From assembly GCF_014191605.1 (NCBI RefSeq), contig NZ_JACHWU010000006.1, forward strand, positions 62,001 to 126,000: a DNA stretch of 64,000 nt. The letters are read 5' to 3'. The position numbers and the translations under genes were made by a program. How positions within the stretch are numbered: position 1 is the stretch's first letter; each line of letters begins with the position of its first letter. Shown here piece by piece: positions 6,997-15,829 of the stretch. The notes under the pieces were generated by a model, which saw only the letters and a list, made by a program, of their open reading frames with translations, was not told where the DNA came from and searched no databases. The DNA comes from Prauserella isguenensis. GTDB taxonomy: Bacteria > Actinomycetota > Actinomycetes > Mycobacteriales > Pseudonocardiaceae.

Positions 6997-9480
6997 TCAG
7001 TCGCGTTCGATGCGGTGGCCGATGACCTCGGGACCGGGGTGGGCGGCACCGGAGCCGTCGCGGCGGTCGTCGACCTCGGGCAGCTCGACCGCATCGCCCT
7101 TGCGGGAACTGCCCGCGGGCCGTGGGCCGATCCACGCGACGCGCACGGCGTCCTCGCCCTTCAGCAATCGGTGGACGCGCACACCCGCCGTCGCCCGACC
7201 CTTCGCGGGGTACTCCGCGAACGGCGTCACCTTGACCGTTTCGCCCGTGGCCGTGACGACGAACGGTTCACCGTGGTCGTCGTCGTCCGTGCGCACCGCG
7301 CCGAAGAACACGACCTCGGCGTCACCGGACAACTTCACGCCGGCCATGCCGCCGCTCTTGAGCCCCTGCGGCCGCACCAGCGACGCCGAATACCGCAGCA
7401 GCGAAGCAGTGGACGTCACGAACGCCAGCTCCTCCTCGCCGTCGGTCAACCACGCGGCGCCGACGACCTCGTCACCGTCCTTGAGGTTGATGACCTCGAA
7501 CTCCTCCGACCGCACGGGCCAGTCGGGGGCACACACCTTCACCACGCCGGCCTTGGTGCCCAGCGCCAGGCCCGGCGAGTCGCCGACATGGTCGCCGAGC
7601 GGGGCGAGCCCGACGATCCGTTCGCCCTTCGCCAGTGGCACCAGTTCCTTCGCAGACATGCCGCCGCGCAGCGACACCGTGCCGCTCTGCTCCGGCAGCA
7701 CGGGCAGCGGCAGCACGTCCACCTTGAACGCCCGCCCCGCGCTCGTCACCAGGATCACCTGGCCGCGCGCGGTCGTGCGGACCACGGCCTGCACCGCATC
7801 GTGCTTGACCCGGCCGTTGCGGCGGCGACTTTCCTGCGCCTCCTCCGATTCGGCTGCGGTGCGGGCGACGAGCCCCGTGGCCGACAGCACCACGTGGCAC
7901 GGGTCGTCGGCGACCTCCAACGGCCCGGCCGGCTTGGACGCGGCCAGCACCTCCTTGAGGTCGCCGTCGATCAGCGCAGTGCGCCGTTCGGTCGGGAAGT
8001 CCTTGGCGATCTTCGCCAGCTCGGCGGAGACGACCTTCTTGAGCTCCTTGTCGTCGTCGAGGATCTTCGACAGCTCCGCGATCTCCTCGCGCAGCTTCTC
8101 GTCCTCCTGCTCGAGGTCGAGCTTGTCGTACTTGGTCAGCCGCCGCAGCGGGGTGTCCAAAATGTACGTAGCCTGGATCTCGGTGAGTTCGAACCGCTTC
8201 ATCAGGCCTTCCTTGGCGGCCTGCGCGTTGTCGCTCTGCCGGATGAGCTTGATGACCTTGTCGATGTCGACGAGCGCCTTGAGCAGGCCCTCCACCAAGT
8301 GCAGGCGCTCCTCGCGCTTGCGGCGACGGTAGCGGGTACGGCGGGTGACGACGTCGTAGCGGTGCTGCAGGAACACCTCGAGCAACGGCTTGAGTCCGAG
8401 AGTCTGCGGCTTGCCGTCGACGAGCACGAGGTTGTTGATGCCGAACGACTGCTCCAACGGAGTCAGTCGGTACAGGTCCGCCAGCAGCGCCTGCGGGTTG
8501 ACACCGACCTTGCACTCGATGACCAACCGCGTACCGTTCTCCCGGTCGGTGAGGTCCTTGACGTCGGCGATGCCGGTCAGCCGCTTGGTCTTGTTGACCT
8601 CGTCGGTGATGCGTTCGATGACCTTCTCCGGACCCACGCCGTACGGCAGCTCGGTGACGGTGATGCCCTGCCGCCTGCTGCCTTCGATCGGTCCGGTCTC
8701 GACGGTCGCGCGCATCCGCACGACACCACGTCCCGTCTCGTAGGCCTTGCGGACCTGGTCCAGGCCGAGTAGCTGCCCACCGGTCGGCAGGTCGGGCCCG
8801 GGCACGAACTCCATCAGCTTGTCGAGCGAGGCGTTCGGGTGGTTGATCAGCCAGCGCGCGGCGGCGAGGACCTCGCTGAGGTTGTGCGGGATCATGTTCG
8901 TCGCCATGCCGACCGCGATCCCGGACGTGCCGTTGACGAGCAGATTCGGGAACGAGGCGGGCAGCACCGAGGGTTCGAGCAGCTCGCCGTCGTAGTTCGC
9001 CCGCATGTCGACGGTCTCTTCACCCAGTTCGCCGACGAGCAGCATCGCCTCCGGCGACATCCGCGCTTCCGTGTAACGCGACGCGGCCGGTCCGTCGTCC
9101 GGACTTCCGAAGTTACCGTGCCCGTCGACCAGTGGGACGTTCATCGAGAAGTCCTGCGCGAGACGCACCATCGCGTCGTAGATCGCGACGTCGCCGTGCG
9201 GGTGGTAGCGGCCCATCACGTCGCCGACGACGCGGGAGGACTTCACGTACGCGTGGCTGGGCCGGTAGCCGTTCTCGTTCATGGAGAACAGGATCCGGCG
9301 GTGCACCGGTTTGAGGCCGTCGCGTGCGTCGGGCAGCGCCCTGGAGTGGATGACCGAGTAGGCGTACTCCAGATAGGAGTCCTCGATCTCGGCGGCCAGC
9401 GAGTTGTCGTAGACCTGGGCGCCGGCCTGGTCGAACGCGGCCGGATCGACGCGGGTGGTCGGGTTCTTACGGCGTGCCAT
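6997..9480 (-). CDS. parC: type IIA DNA topoisomerase subunit A (topoisomerase IV/ParC-like)
   Basis: This 827-residue protein has the GyrA/ParC winged-helix and tower domains (ARDGLKPVHRRILFSM; catalytic Tyr in AASRYTEARM), a coiled-coil tower (about residues 430-470) and a six-bladed beta-pinwheel C-terminus. The GyrA box (QRRGGKG) is not seen; there is only SLRGGMSAKEL. That favours topoisomerase IV-like decatenation over gyrase supercoiling. The fluoroquinolone-determining segment reads HPHGDVAIYD: the usual Ser after GD is Val, while the downstream Asp is kept. It lies 114 bp after the parE-like gene on the same strand, so the two are probably co-transcribed. Confidence 0.9.
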   Translation of the reverse strand: MARRKNPTTRVDPAAFDQAGAQVYDNSLAAEIEDSYLEYAYSVIHSRALPDARDGLKPVHRRILFSMNENGYRPSHAYVKSSRVVGDVMGRYHPHGDVAIYDAMVRLAQDFSMNVPLVDGHGNFGSPDDGPAASRYTEARMSPEAMLLVGELGEETVDMRANYDGELLEPSVLPASFPNLLVNGTSGIAVGMATNMIPHNLSEVLAAARWLINHPNASLDKLMEFVPGPDLPTGGQLLGLDQVRKAYETGRGVVRMRATVETGPIEGSRRQGITVTELPYGVGPEKVIERITDEVNKTKRLTGIADVKDLTDRENGTRLVIECKVGVNPQALLADLYRLTPLEQSFGINNLVLVDGKPQTLGLKPLLEVFLQHRYDVVTRRTRYRRRKREERLHLVEGLLKALVDIDKVIKLIRQSDNAQAAKEGLMKRFELTEIQATYILDTPLRRLTKYDKLDLEQEDEKLREEIAELSKILDDDKELKKVVSAELAKIAKDFPTERRTALIDGDLKEVLAASKPAGPLEVADDPCHVVLSATGLVARTAAESEEAQESRRRNGRVKHDAVQAVVRTTARGQVILVTSAGRAFKVDVLPLPVLPEQSGTVSLRGGMSAKELVPLAKGERIVGLAPLGDHVGDSPGLALGTKAGVVKVCAPDWPVRSEEFEVINLKDGDEVVGAAWLTDGEEELAFVTSTASLLRYSASLVRPQGLKSGGMAGVKLSGDAEVVFFGAVRTDDDDHGEPFVVTATGETVKVTPFAEYPAKGRATAGVRVHRLLKGEDAVRVAWIGPRPAGSSRKGDAVELPEVDDRRDGSGAAHPGPEVIGHRIERD

Positions 9481-9594
9481 CGTGGTGTCCGGCTCCTAGT
9501 TCGTGCGCTGGCGCTGGGATATCGGCGCGGCGATGCGGGCTGGGATGCTGGCTGGAGGGTCGCGGCGGGTTCCGTTCACGGTGCGACGGCCTCG

Positions 9595-12500
9595 TCAGAT
9601 GTCGATCGCGGCCTGGTCGACGCGTTCGGACGACGAGACCAGCCAGTTACGGCGCGGTTCGACCTTTTCACCCATCAGGAGTTCGAGCGCGGCCTCTGCG
9701 GCCTCGGCGTCGTCGAGGGTGATGCGGCGGACGGCCCGCGTCGCGGGGTTCATCGTCGTCTCCCACAGCTCGTCGGCATCCATCTCACCGAGACCCTTGA
9801 AGCGCGGCACGGGCTTCTTGATGGTCTTGCCTTTCGCCTCGAGTTCGGCGACCTTCTCCTGCATCTCGCGCTCGGTGAAGGTGTAGTGCGTCTCCTCGTT
9901 CTTTCCCTTGGTGACGACCTTGTGCAGCGGCGGCATCGCCGCGTAGAGCCTGCCCTCGTCGACGACGGGACGCATGTAGCGGGCGAACAGCGTGATGAGC
10001 AGCGTGCGGATGTGCGAACCGTCCACGTCGGCGTCGGCCATGATGATCACGCGGCCGTAGCGCAGCGCAGACATGTCGAACGTCCGCCCGGTTCCCGCAC
10101 CGAGGACCTGGACGATGTTCGAGATCTCGGCGTTCTTCAGCGCGTCGCCGAGACCGGCCTTCTGCACGTTGAGGATCTTCCCGCGCAGCGGCAGCAACGC
10201 CTGGTACTCCGACACCCGGGCGCTGCGGGCACTGTTGTGCACGAATACCCCGGATTCGAGTGCGAAGTTGTGGTAGTGGTCCACGGTCACGTCGTAGACG
10301 TCCTCGGTCTCGTCGAGGAACTCGACCGACGCCACACGATGATTGACATGCTGCGCCGCGTCCCGAAGTCGGCGGTAGTCGCCGTGGTAGTGCGCGAGCA
10401 GCTTCTCGAACCGGAGCCCCGTCCGTGCCGTGTCCAGCCGAAGCGCTTCGTACGCACCCTCCAGCTGGTCGTCCGACACATCGAGGACGTTGGCGAGCCG
10501 CTTCAGCGCAGCGATCCGGCGGCCCTCATTCTGCTGGGCGACCCTCTCCTGCCTCGGAACGGTCTCGACGTAACGAGCACGCCCTTCCTGGACCCGTGCG
10601 AGGTGGCCGGTGTCGGGGTCGGACATGCGCACCTTCATGCGCACCGAATGCCGCCGGCCGAACTCGGGGTGGGCCTCGTGCCAGGCGGTCACCGCTGCAC
10701 GCTGACGGTCACGCTCCGCCTTATCGGAGAACTGCTCGACCGTCTTCCGCGAGCGCCATGCACGCAGTTCCTCGTCCTGCCACTGCTCCTTCGAGCGGCG
10801 ACTCCACTCCTCCCTGCGACCCGGCTCCGCGAAGAAGATCCGCACACGTTCCGCGGCATCGGCCCGGTGCTCGGGGTGCGCCCAGTACTCGGCCTGCCAC
10901 CGACGCATCCGCTCGGCGTACTCAGCGCGCTCGACGTCGCTCAACGAGGCGTACCAGTCCTGGAAGCCCTGCTCGATCTTCGCGCAAAACGAGGGATCCG
11001 CGTTCCGCGCGGCCAGCCGGGCCAGGCATGCGGCTCGGAATTCCGGGTCCTGCCACTGCTCGGACAGCATCGCGGACTTGAACTCCAGGCCACCGCGGGC
11101 CAGCCAGGCCCGGTAGCCCTCATGAACGTGCTCACCCATCATCGATGCGTGGAGCGCGGCGTGGTCCTCCCACGTCATCCTGCAGATGTTGCGCGGATCG
11201 TTGTTGCGCTTGTCGACATCGATGTGATGGCGAACGTTCCCGTTGGCGGTGCTGTCGACGCCGTTCCGCAGGTTGTATCCGTCCGCGAGGTAGTGGGTGT
11301 AGACCCACTCCTCACGGTCGTTCATCCATACACGCTCGTACCCGTCGAGGCTGTCCCCTGCGGACTTGGCGGACACCGAGCGGTACAGCGGCATCAACGA
11401 GTCGCCCGACGTCAGCTGATCCGCGCGCCGGTAGGAGCCGTCACGGAGGCGGAACAGGTGGTCCGGAGTGCACCGGACGGATTCCCCGTTGTCGAACCGC
11501 ACCCTCACCAGCGGTGCGTCGTGCTTGGTCAGCCGCGGTTCCACCAGCGGTGCGACCACGACACGCCCCTGTGAGTTCGTCGTGTATCCGAAGTGACTGA
11601 TCCCCTGTTCCCAGTCATCGGCCAGCTCGGCGAACGTCTTGCTCCCGCCGCTCGCCAACGCGACGCGCGTGTCACCGGTGAAACAGCCGAGTGCGCTGTC
11701 GCCCTCCACGAGGAACAGCTCACTGCGGGCGATGCCGGTCGCGCGGCAGTCGACCAGCTTCGGCGGCATGGCGGCACCCTCGAGCGCCGTCTTGCGCCGC
11801 GCCGCGTCCTTCTGCTGCTTCTGCGCGATCCGCACCCGGGAGGCGTCGACGATCTTCTGCAGCACCGTCTTGGCCTCGGACTTGGTCCGGCGGTTGTCGG
11901 TCCAGGCGCGGATCTCCTTGTCGACGATGCCCTGCAGCACCTTGGTGATGCCCGCGGTCGACAGCTCGTCCTTGGTCTGCGACGTGAACTGCGGCTCCGG
12001 GATCCGCACGTGGACGACCGCGGTCATGCCCTCGGTGATGTCGTCGAGGGTCGGCGGGTCCTCCTTCGGCTTGAGCATGCCCCGCGTCCGCGAGATGGCG
12101 TCCTGCAACGACTTCGTCAGCGCCCGGTCGAAGCCCTTCCGGTGCGTGCCGCCGTGCACGTTGCGAATGGTGTTGGTGAAGCACTCGATGGTGCGTTCGT
12201 AGCCGGTCCCCCAGCGCAGCGCGACGTCCACCTCGGCACGGCGTTCCACATTGGACTGCATGACGCCGTTCTCGTCGGCGGCGTTCTCCTTGTAGGTGCC
12301 CTCACCGGAGATCGTGATCGTCCCGGACACCGCGCGGTCGCCGGTCGGGGCGAGGTACTCGACCATGTCGGCGAGGCCGTTCGGGTAGTGGAACGTCTCC
12401 TCCTCGATCGACCCGACCTCGCCGTCGGTGGCGGTCCGCAGTACGTACGTGACGCCCGGCACGAGGAAGGCGGTGTGCTGCAGCTTGGTGCGCAGGTCCT

Positions 12501-13113
12501 CGATGTCGAGTTCCGCGCCCTGCTCGAAGTACCGCGAGTCGTACCAGTAGCGGATCGTCGTGCCGGTGGGCTCCCCGCGCTTCATCTTGCGGGCGACGCG
12601 CAACCCCGACTGGGGCGTGAACTTCGCCTTCGCGCCGGGGCCGTCGAACACACCTGCCACGCCGCGGGCGAACGACATCTCGTGGACCTTGCCGGCCCGT
12701 CGCACCTGCACGTCGAACCGCAGCGACAGCGCGTTCACCGCCGACGCGCCGACGCCGTGGAGCCCGCCCGAGGCCTTGTAGCCGGAGCCACCGAACTTGC
12801 CGCCCGCGTGCAACCTGGTCAGCACCAGCTCGACGCCGGAGATCCCGGACTTGGCGTGGTTGTCGGTGGGGATGCCACGGCCGTTGTCGTCCACCTCGAC
12901 ACTGCCGTCGGCGTGCAGCGTGACGACGACGCGGTCGGCATGACCCGCCACGCCTTCGTCGGTGCAGTTGTCGACGATCTCGGCGAAGAGATGGTTCACG
13001 CCGCGGCTGTCTGTGGACCCGATGTACATGCCGGGCCGCTTCCGCACCGCTTCCAATCCCTCGAGGTGGGTCAGATCGTCGGCCCCGTACAGGGTCTCGG
13101 CCGAAGCAGTCAC
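9595..13113 (-). CDS. parE: type IIA DNA topoisomerase subunit B (ParE-like) precursor containing an intein
   Basis: The precursor is 1172 residues; excising the intein leaves about 688, normal for ParE/GyrB. The extein has the GHKL ATPase (EIVDNCTDEGVAGHA, DNGRGIPTDNH), the transducer domain, and Toprim (EGDSALG, DADVDGSHIRTL). The C-terminal RFKGLGEMDADELWETTMNP segment contacts subunit A. The start at GTG 13113 is preferred: GGGAG lies about 10 nt upstream, and the conserved part (ETLYGADDLTHLEGLEAVRKRPGMY) begins right after it. The intein sits inside Toprim, right after EGDSALG, so the enzyme cannot work until splicing is complete. The subunit A gene lies downstream. Confidence 0.93.
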   Translation of the reverse strand: MTASAETLYGADDLTHLEGLEAVRKRPGMYIGSTDSRGVNHLFAEIVDNCTDEGVAGHADRVVVTLHADGSVEVDDNGRGIPTDNHAKSGISGVELVLTRLHAGGKFGGSGYKASGGLHGVGASAVNALSLRFDVQVRRAGKVHEMSFARGVAGVFDGPGAKAKFTPQSGLRVARKMKRGEPTGTTIRYWYDSRYFEQGAELDIEDLRTKLQHTAFLVPGVTYVLRTATDGEVGSIEEETFHYPNGLADMVEYLAPTGDRAVSGTITISGEGTYKENAADENGVMQSNVERRAEVDVALRWGTGYERTIECFTNTIRNVHGGTHRKGFDRALTKSLQDAISRTRGMLKPKEDPPTLDDITEGMTAVVHVRIPEPQFTSQTKDELSTAGITKVLQGIVDKEIRAWTDNRRTKSEAKTVLQKIVDASRVRIAQKQQKDAARRKTALEGAAMPPKLVDCRATGIARSELFLVEGDSALGCFTGDTRVALASGGSKTFAELADDWEQGISHFGYTTNSQGRVVVAPLVEPRLTKHDAPLVRVRFDNGESVRCTPDHLFRLRDGSYRRADQLTSGDSLMPLYRSVSAKSAGDSLDGYERVWMNDREEWVYTHYLADGYNLRNGVDSTANGNVRHHIDVDKRNNDPRNICRMTWEDHAALHASMMGEHVHEGYRAWLARGGLEFKSAMLSEQWQDPEFRAACLARLAARNADPSFCAKIEQGFQDWYASLSDVERAEYAERMRRWQAEYWAHPEHRADAAERVRIFFAEPGRREEWSRRSKEQWQDEELRAWRSRKTVEQFSDKAERDRQRAAVTAWHEAHPEFGRRHSVRMKVRMSDPDTGHLARVQEGRARYVETVPRQERVAQQNEGRRIAALKRLANVLDVSDDQLEGAYEALRLDTARTGLRFEKLLAHYHGDYRRLRDAAQHVNHRVASVEFLDETEDVYDVTVDHYHNFALESGVFVHNSARSARVSEYQALLPLRGKILNVQKAGLGDALKNAEISNIVQVLGAGTGRTFDMSALRYGRVIIMADADVDGSHIRTLLITLFARYMRPVVDEGRLYAAMPPLHKVVTKGKNEETHYTFTEREMQEKVAELEAKGKTIKKPVPRFKGLGEMDADELWETTMNPATRAVRRITLDDAEAAEAALELLMGEKVEPRRNWLVSSSERVDQAAIDI
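10234..11685 (-). mobile_element. intein with HNH-like homing endonuclease segment in the Toprim motif of ParE
   Basis: This in-frame insert of 484 residues (477-960 of the precursor) starts at Cys1 (CFTGDTRVAL, block A). Block B is CTPDHLFRLRDGSY, block F is EDVYDVTVDHYHNFAL, and the end is GVFVHN followed by extein Ser+1. Splicing residues Cys1, TxxH His, terminal His-Asn and Ser+1 are all present, so it should splice. The middle has an HNH-like stretch, RHHIDVDKRNNDPRNICR with a later His, expected to bind metal and cut the empty allele. A long Arg/Trp-rich helical tract follows. The joined extein would read EGDSALG-SARSARVSEY. Confidence 0.93.
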
Positions 13114-13316
13114 AGGGTCGTCTCTCCCGGTCTCGTGATGCGATGGCGGCTTCCCGTTCACCCCGCGGGCGAGCCGCCTCGTGCGGGCTTCCGGCACCGG
13201 TCGGGTTCACCGGCCCCGGCGGAAGGCACCGTACTGCAGCGTATCCGCACGGTCGGACATTCCGGGGCACCCACCGGCCACACACCCCCGCAACGACGGC
13301 GGATATGTGACCCAGT

Positions 13317-14468
13317 TCATCGTTCGGGGGCGTCTGCCGACGACTCGGCGAACTCCGCGCGCACTCCGAGCAGCCGTACCGGGCGGTCGAACTCGAACCG
13401 GCCCAGCACGGTCAGTGCGGCCCGTTCGAGGGCGTCACCGACCCGGTTGCGCTGGACGTTCTCAGCCGGGCCGCTGGCCGCGGGCCGCCCGGGTTCCGCC
13501 GCCCGGTAGCCGGCCACGGGGTCGACGGGTTCGGACAGCGTCGTGCTGCGGGTCCGGGTGACGAACGGCGCGAACCGCACCTTGACCGCCACCCGCGCGA
13601 CCGGGCGCCCCTCGGCGATCACGTCGTCGGCGACACGCCGGGCGAGCTCCCGCACGGCGGCGTCGGCGTCGGCGCGCTCCGTGAGGTTCCGCTGGAAGGT
13701 CGTCTCCCGGCTGCGCGACTTCGCCACGTGCGGCGTGGCCGTGACCTCGCGGTCGCCCCAGCCGTGCGCCAGTACGCGGAAGAACGGCCCCATCGTCGGG
13801 CCGAACCGGGCGGCCAGCTGGTCGCGATCGGCCTCGGCGAGTTCACCGACCGTCGTGATGCCGAGTTCGGCGAGCTTCTTGACCGTGCGACTCCCGACAC
13901 CCCACAACGCGTCCGGCGAGCGGTGCGCCATCACGGGCAGCCAGTCCGACCGGGTCAGGCGATGGATCCCGCCGGGTTTGGCGAATCCGGTCGCGGTCTT
14001 GGCGCGCAGTTTGTTGTCACCGATCCCGACGGAGCATTCCAATCCGCATCGCCGGCGCACAATGTCGCGAACGCGCTGCGCCAGGCTTTCCGGGTCATCG
14101 GTTTCCGCGCCGAGGAACGCCTCGTCCCAACCCGCCACCTCCACGACGACCGGCAGTTCCCGCAATGCCGCCATGACGCGTTCCGACACCTCTTCGTAGG
14201 CGGGCGAATCCGAGGGCAGGAATACCGCGTCGGGGCATTTCCGCTGCGCCGTCCGCAATGGCATCCCCGAGTGCACGCCGAAGGCTCTGGCCTCGTACGA
14301 CGCCGTCGCGACGACGCCGCGCTGCGCAGGGTCGCCTGCGCCGCCGACCACCACGGGTTCGCCCCGCAGCTCCGGGTGTCGCGCGATCTCGACGGCGGCG
14401 ATGAACTGATCGAGGTCGACGTGCAGTACCCACTCCACGTCGATCAGTATGCGGTACTCCCACCACAT
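13317..14468 (-). CDS. dinB: DNA polymerase IV (Y-family translesion polymerase)
   Basis: This 383-residue Y-family polymerase has HVDLDQFIAAVE (first catalytic Asp), SYEARAFGVHSGMP, GWDEAFLG (catalytic Asp-Glu), the helix-hairpin-helix LWGVGSRTVKKLAELGI and a C-terminal little-finger domain. It copies past lesions without proofreading. The start at ATG 14468 has GGGAG 4 nt upstream; GTG 14438 would begin closer to the conserved block but lacks a site. No C-terminal beta-clamp-binding QL motif is obvious; the tail is AEFAESSADAPER. It is divergent from whiB. Confidence 0.9.
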   Translation of the reverse strand: MWWEYRILIDVEWVLHVDLDQFIAAVEIARHPELRGEPVVVGGAGDPAQRGVVATASYEARAFGVHSGMPLRTAQRKCPDAVFLPSDSPAYEEVSERVMAALRELPVVVEVAGWDEAFLGAETDDPESLAQRVRDIVRRRCGLECSVGIGDNKLRAKTATGFAKPGGIHRLTRSDWLPVMAHRSPDALWGVGSRTVKKLAELGITTVGELAEADRDQLAARFGPTMGPFFRVLAHGWGDREVTATPHVAKSRSRETTFQRNLTERADADAAVRELARRVADDVIAEGRPVARVAVKVRFAPFVTRTRSTTLSEPVDPVAGYRAAEPGRPAASGPAENVQRNRVGDALERAALTVLGRFEFDRPVRLLGVRAEFAESSADAPER

Positions 14469-14738
14469 CCGGCTCCCGTGATCGTTTCGATTCCCACCGA
14501 ATGCGGTCGAGCCCGGAACGTTTCCCGAATGTGGCGCACGTGGCACGTGACGGACGTCGCGCCGGACACGAAGTTGAACGTGGAACAAAGCGGCCGGCCG
14601 CGGCCGTTGGACGAAGTGTTCGCTCGTCGCCGCGCGGTCACCCCGAGACGGAAGACGGTGCACGGCAGGCGCGTGCCCGACCCCGACATGCGACACCGCC
14701 CCCGATGCACGACCGGCCGGCGTCACGGCGCCACGACG

Positions 14739-14834
14739 TCGCTGTGGCATGGCTTCGCCGCGGCACGACTTCGCTGTGGCATGACATCGCCGCGGCATGA
14801 CATCGCTGTGACATGGCTCCGCCGCGACACGGTC
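14739..14834. repeat. 16-bp tandem repeat array in the dinB-whiB intergenic region
   Basis: Six consecutive 16-bp units follow the pattern TCGCyGyGGCAyGrCw, alternating between a TGTGGCAT and a CGCGGCA version. The array occupies 96 bp of a 488-bp gap between two divergent genes. No ORF with coding character crosses it. The rest of the gap (14469-14738 and 14835-14935) shows no recognised element. Confidence 0.8.
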
Positions 14835-14956
14835 ACGTCGGACGTCGACCCGCCGCGGCGAGCGCACACGACCCGAACACGACACCGACGAACAGCACTT
14901 CGACGCCAAGACGACGCTTCCACGAAGCCGCGCCGCGAAAGGAGGGCGCCCACACC

Positions 14957-15238
14957 ATGAACAAGTCCGACCAGCCACAGGGCCTCGAATGGGTGCACGA
15001 CGCCGCCTGCCGCGACGAGGACCCGGAACTGTTCTTCCCCGTGTCCGACATGGGCCCGGGTTCGCAGCAGGCCGCGCAGGCGAAGGCGGTCTGCGCACGC
15101 TGCCCCGTTCGTGACCGGTGCCTGTCCTACGCGCTGGACAACGGTCTCGACTTCGGGGTCTTCGGCGGCCTCACCCAGGAGGAACGCCGCGAGTTCGCAC
15201 GTCGCCGCCGTAGCGAGCCCGCACCGCGGGCGGCGTGA
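14957..15238 (+). CDS. WhiB-family iron-sulfur transcriptional regulator
   Basis: This 93-residue Wbl protein has the four [4Fe-4S] cysteines: Cys18 in DAACRDEDPELFFP, and Cys46, Cys49 and Cys55 in CARCPVRDRC. The usual G[VI]WGG turn reads GVFGG here (residues 67-71). A basic tail, RREFARRRR, could bind DNA. These actinobacterial proteins sense O2, NO or redox state and work with the primary sigma factor. A very strong GGAGG at 14941-14945 precedes the ATG. The sequence is closest to the WhiB1/WblE type, but I would not fix the paralogue. Confidence 0.92.
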   Translation: MNKSDQPQGLEWVHDAACRDEDPELFFPVSDMGPGSQQAAQAKAVCARCPVRDRCLSYALDNGLDFGVFGGLTQEERREFARRRRSEPAPRAA

Positions 15239-15520
15239 CGCCCGGCTCCGTCGGGCGGTGGTCCCCCGGCATCGCCCGACGGAGCCCTCGTTCCCCGACA
15301 TTCCCCGACATCTCCCGTCGCCGAGACCTCGTCTCGGGACCTGCCGGGCCCGACGACTCGCGCCCCCACGCGTGTCACGCCGGCCTCTCCGACCGGCCGG
15401 CCCCGACCCACTCCCGGGCCCGACCCGAGCCTGGCCCCGACCCGCCGGAGCCCGACACCAGACGGTTTCGAACCGCTTCGCCGATCGAACCGGTATGCCC
15501 TGATTCACCCGACCCGGTCG

Positions 15521-15710
15521 TGCATACCTGTATGCATAAATATTGACCCTGCACCCCACGCAAGACCGCCCACCTGTGTCACCAGTCACAATCGCCCGGT
15601 CCAGATATGCATAACATATACATATCAACCTGAGTGATGTTCGATAACTAAAATGCCCTACCGTTGGGAACCCGAAGTCGCAACGACAAGCGGGACTGAC
15701 AAACGGGACT
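15521..15710 (+). promoter_or_regulatory. AT-rich island with palindromes upstream of the methyltransferase gene
   Basis: In a 590-bp gene-free stretch (15239-15829) the base composition drops sharply between about 15520 and 15660. It contains TGCATAC-CT-GTATGCA (15521-15536, perfect arms), a second TATGCATA near 15606-15613 followed by repeated CATAT, and TAAAAT at 15649-15654. Two tandem 13-mers (GACAAGCGGGACT at 15685-15697, one mismatch at 15698-15710) follow. It looks like a complex promoter or operator region with a leader of about 120-180 nt. I recognise no known riboswitch. Confidence 0.5.
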
Positions 15711-15829
15711 CAAGCCCAGGCACTGGGGTCGGCTGCGCTGACGGTGCGCGAAGACCGCGCTAGCGGTGTTCCCATCTCATCACCAGCACTAACCCAACCC
15801 CCGGGGTCGGCAAACCGGAAGGGGAACGT

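Noticed and set aside
6668-13509. Several 550-910-codon plus-strand frames across the topoisomerase genes
   Set aside because: They are antisense shadows of parC/parE with no domain character.
14723-15628. 300-codon minus-strand frame across whiB
   Set aside because: It is antisense to WhiB, whose four cysteines and strong GGAGG site are clear.
15640-15829. c-di-AMP (ydaO) or other known riboswitch before the methyltransferase
   Set aside because: I could not fit the conserved pairing elements of any riboswitch I know; kept only as a regulatory island.
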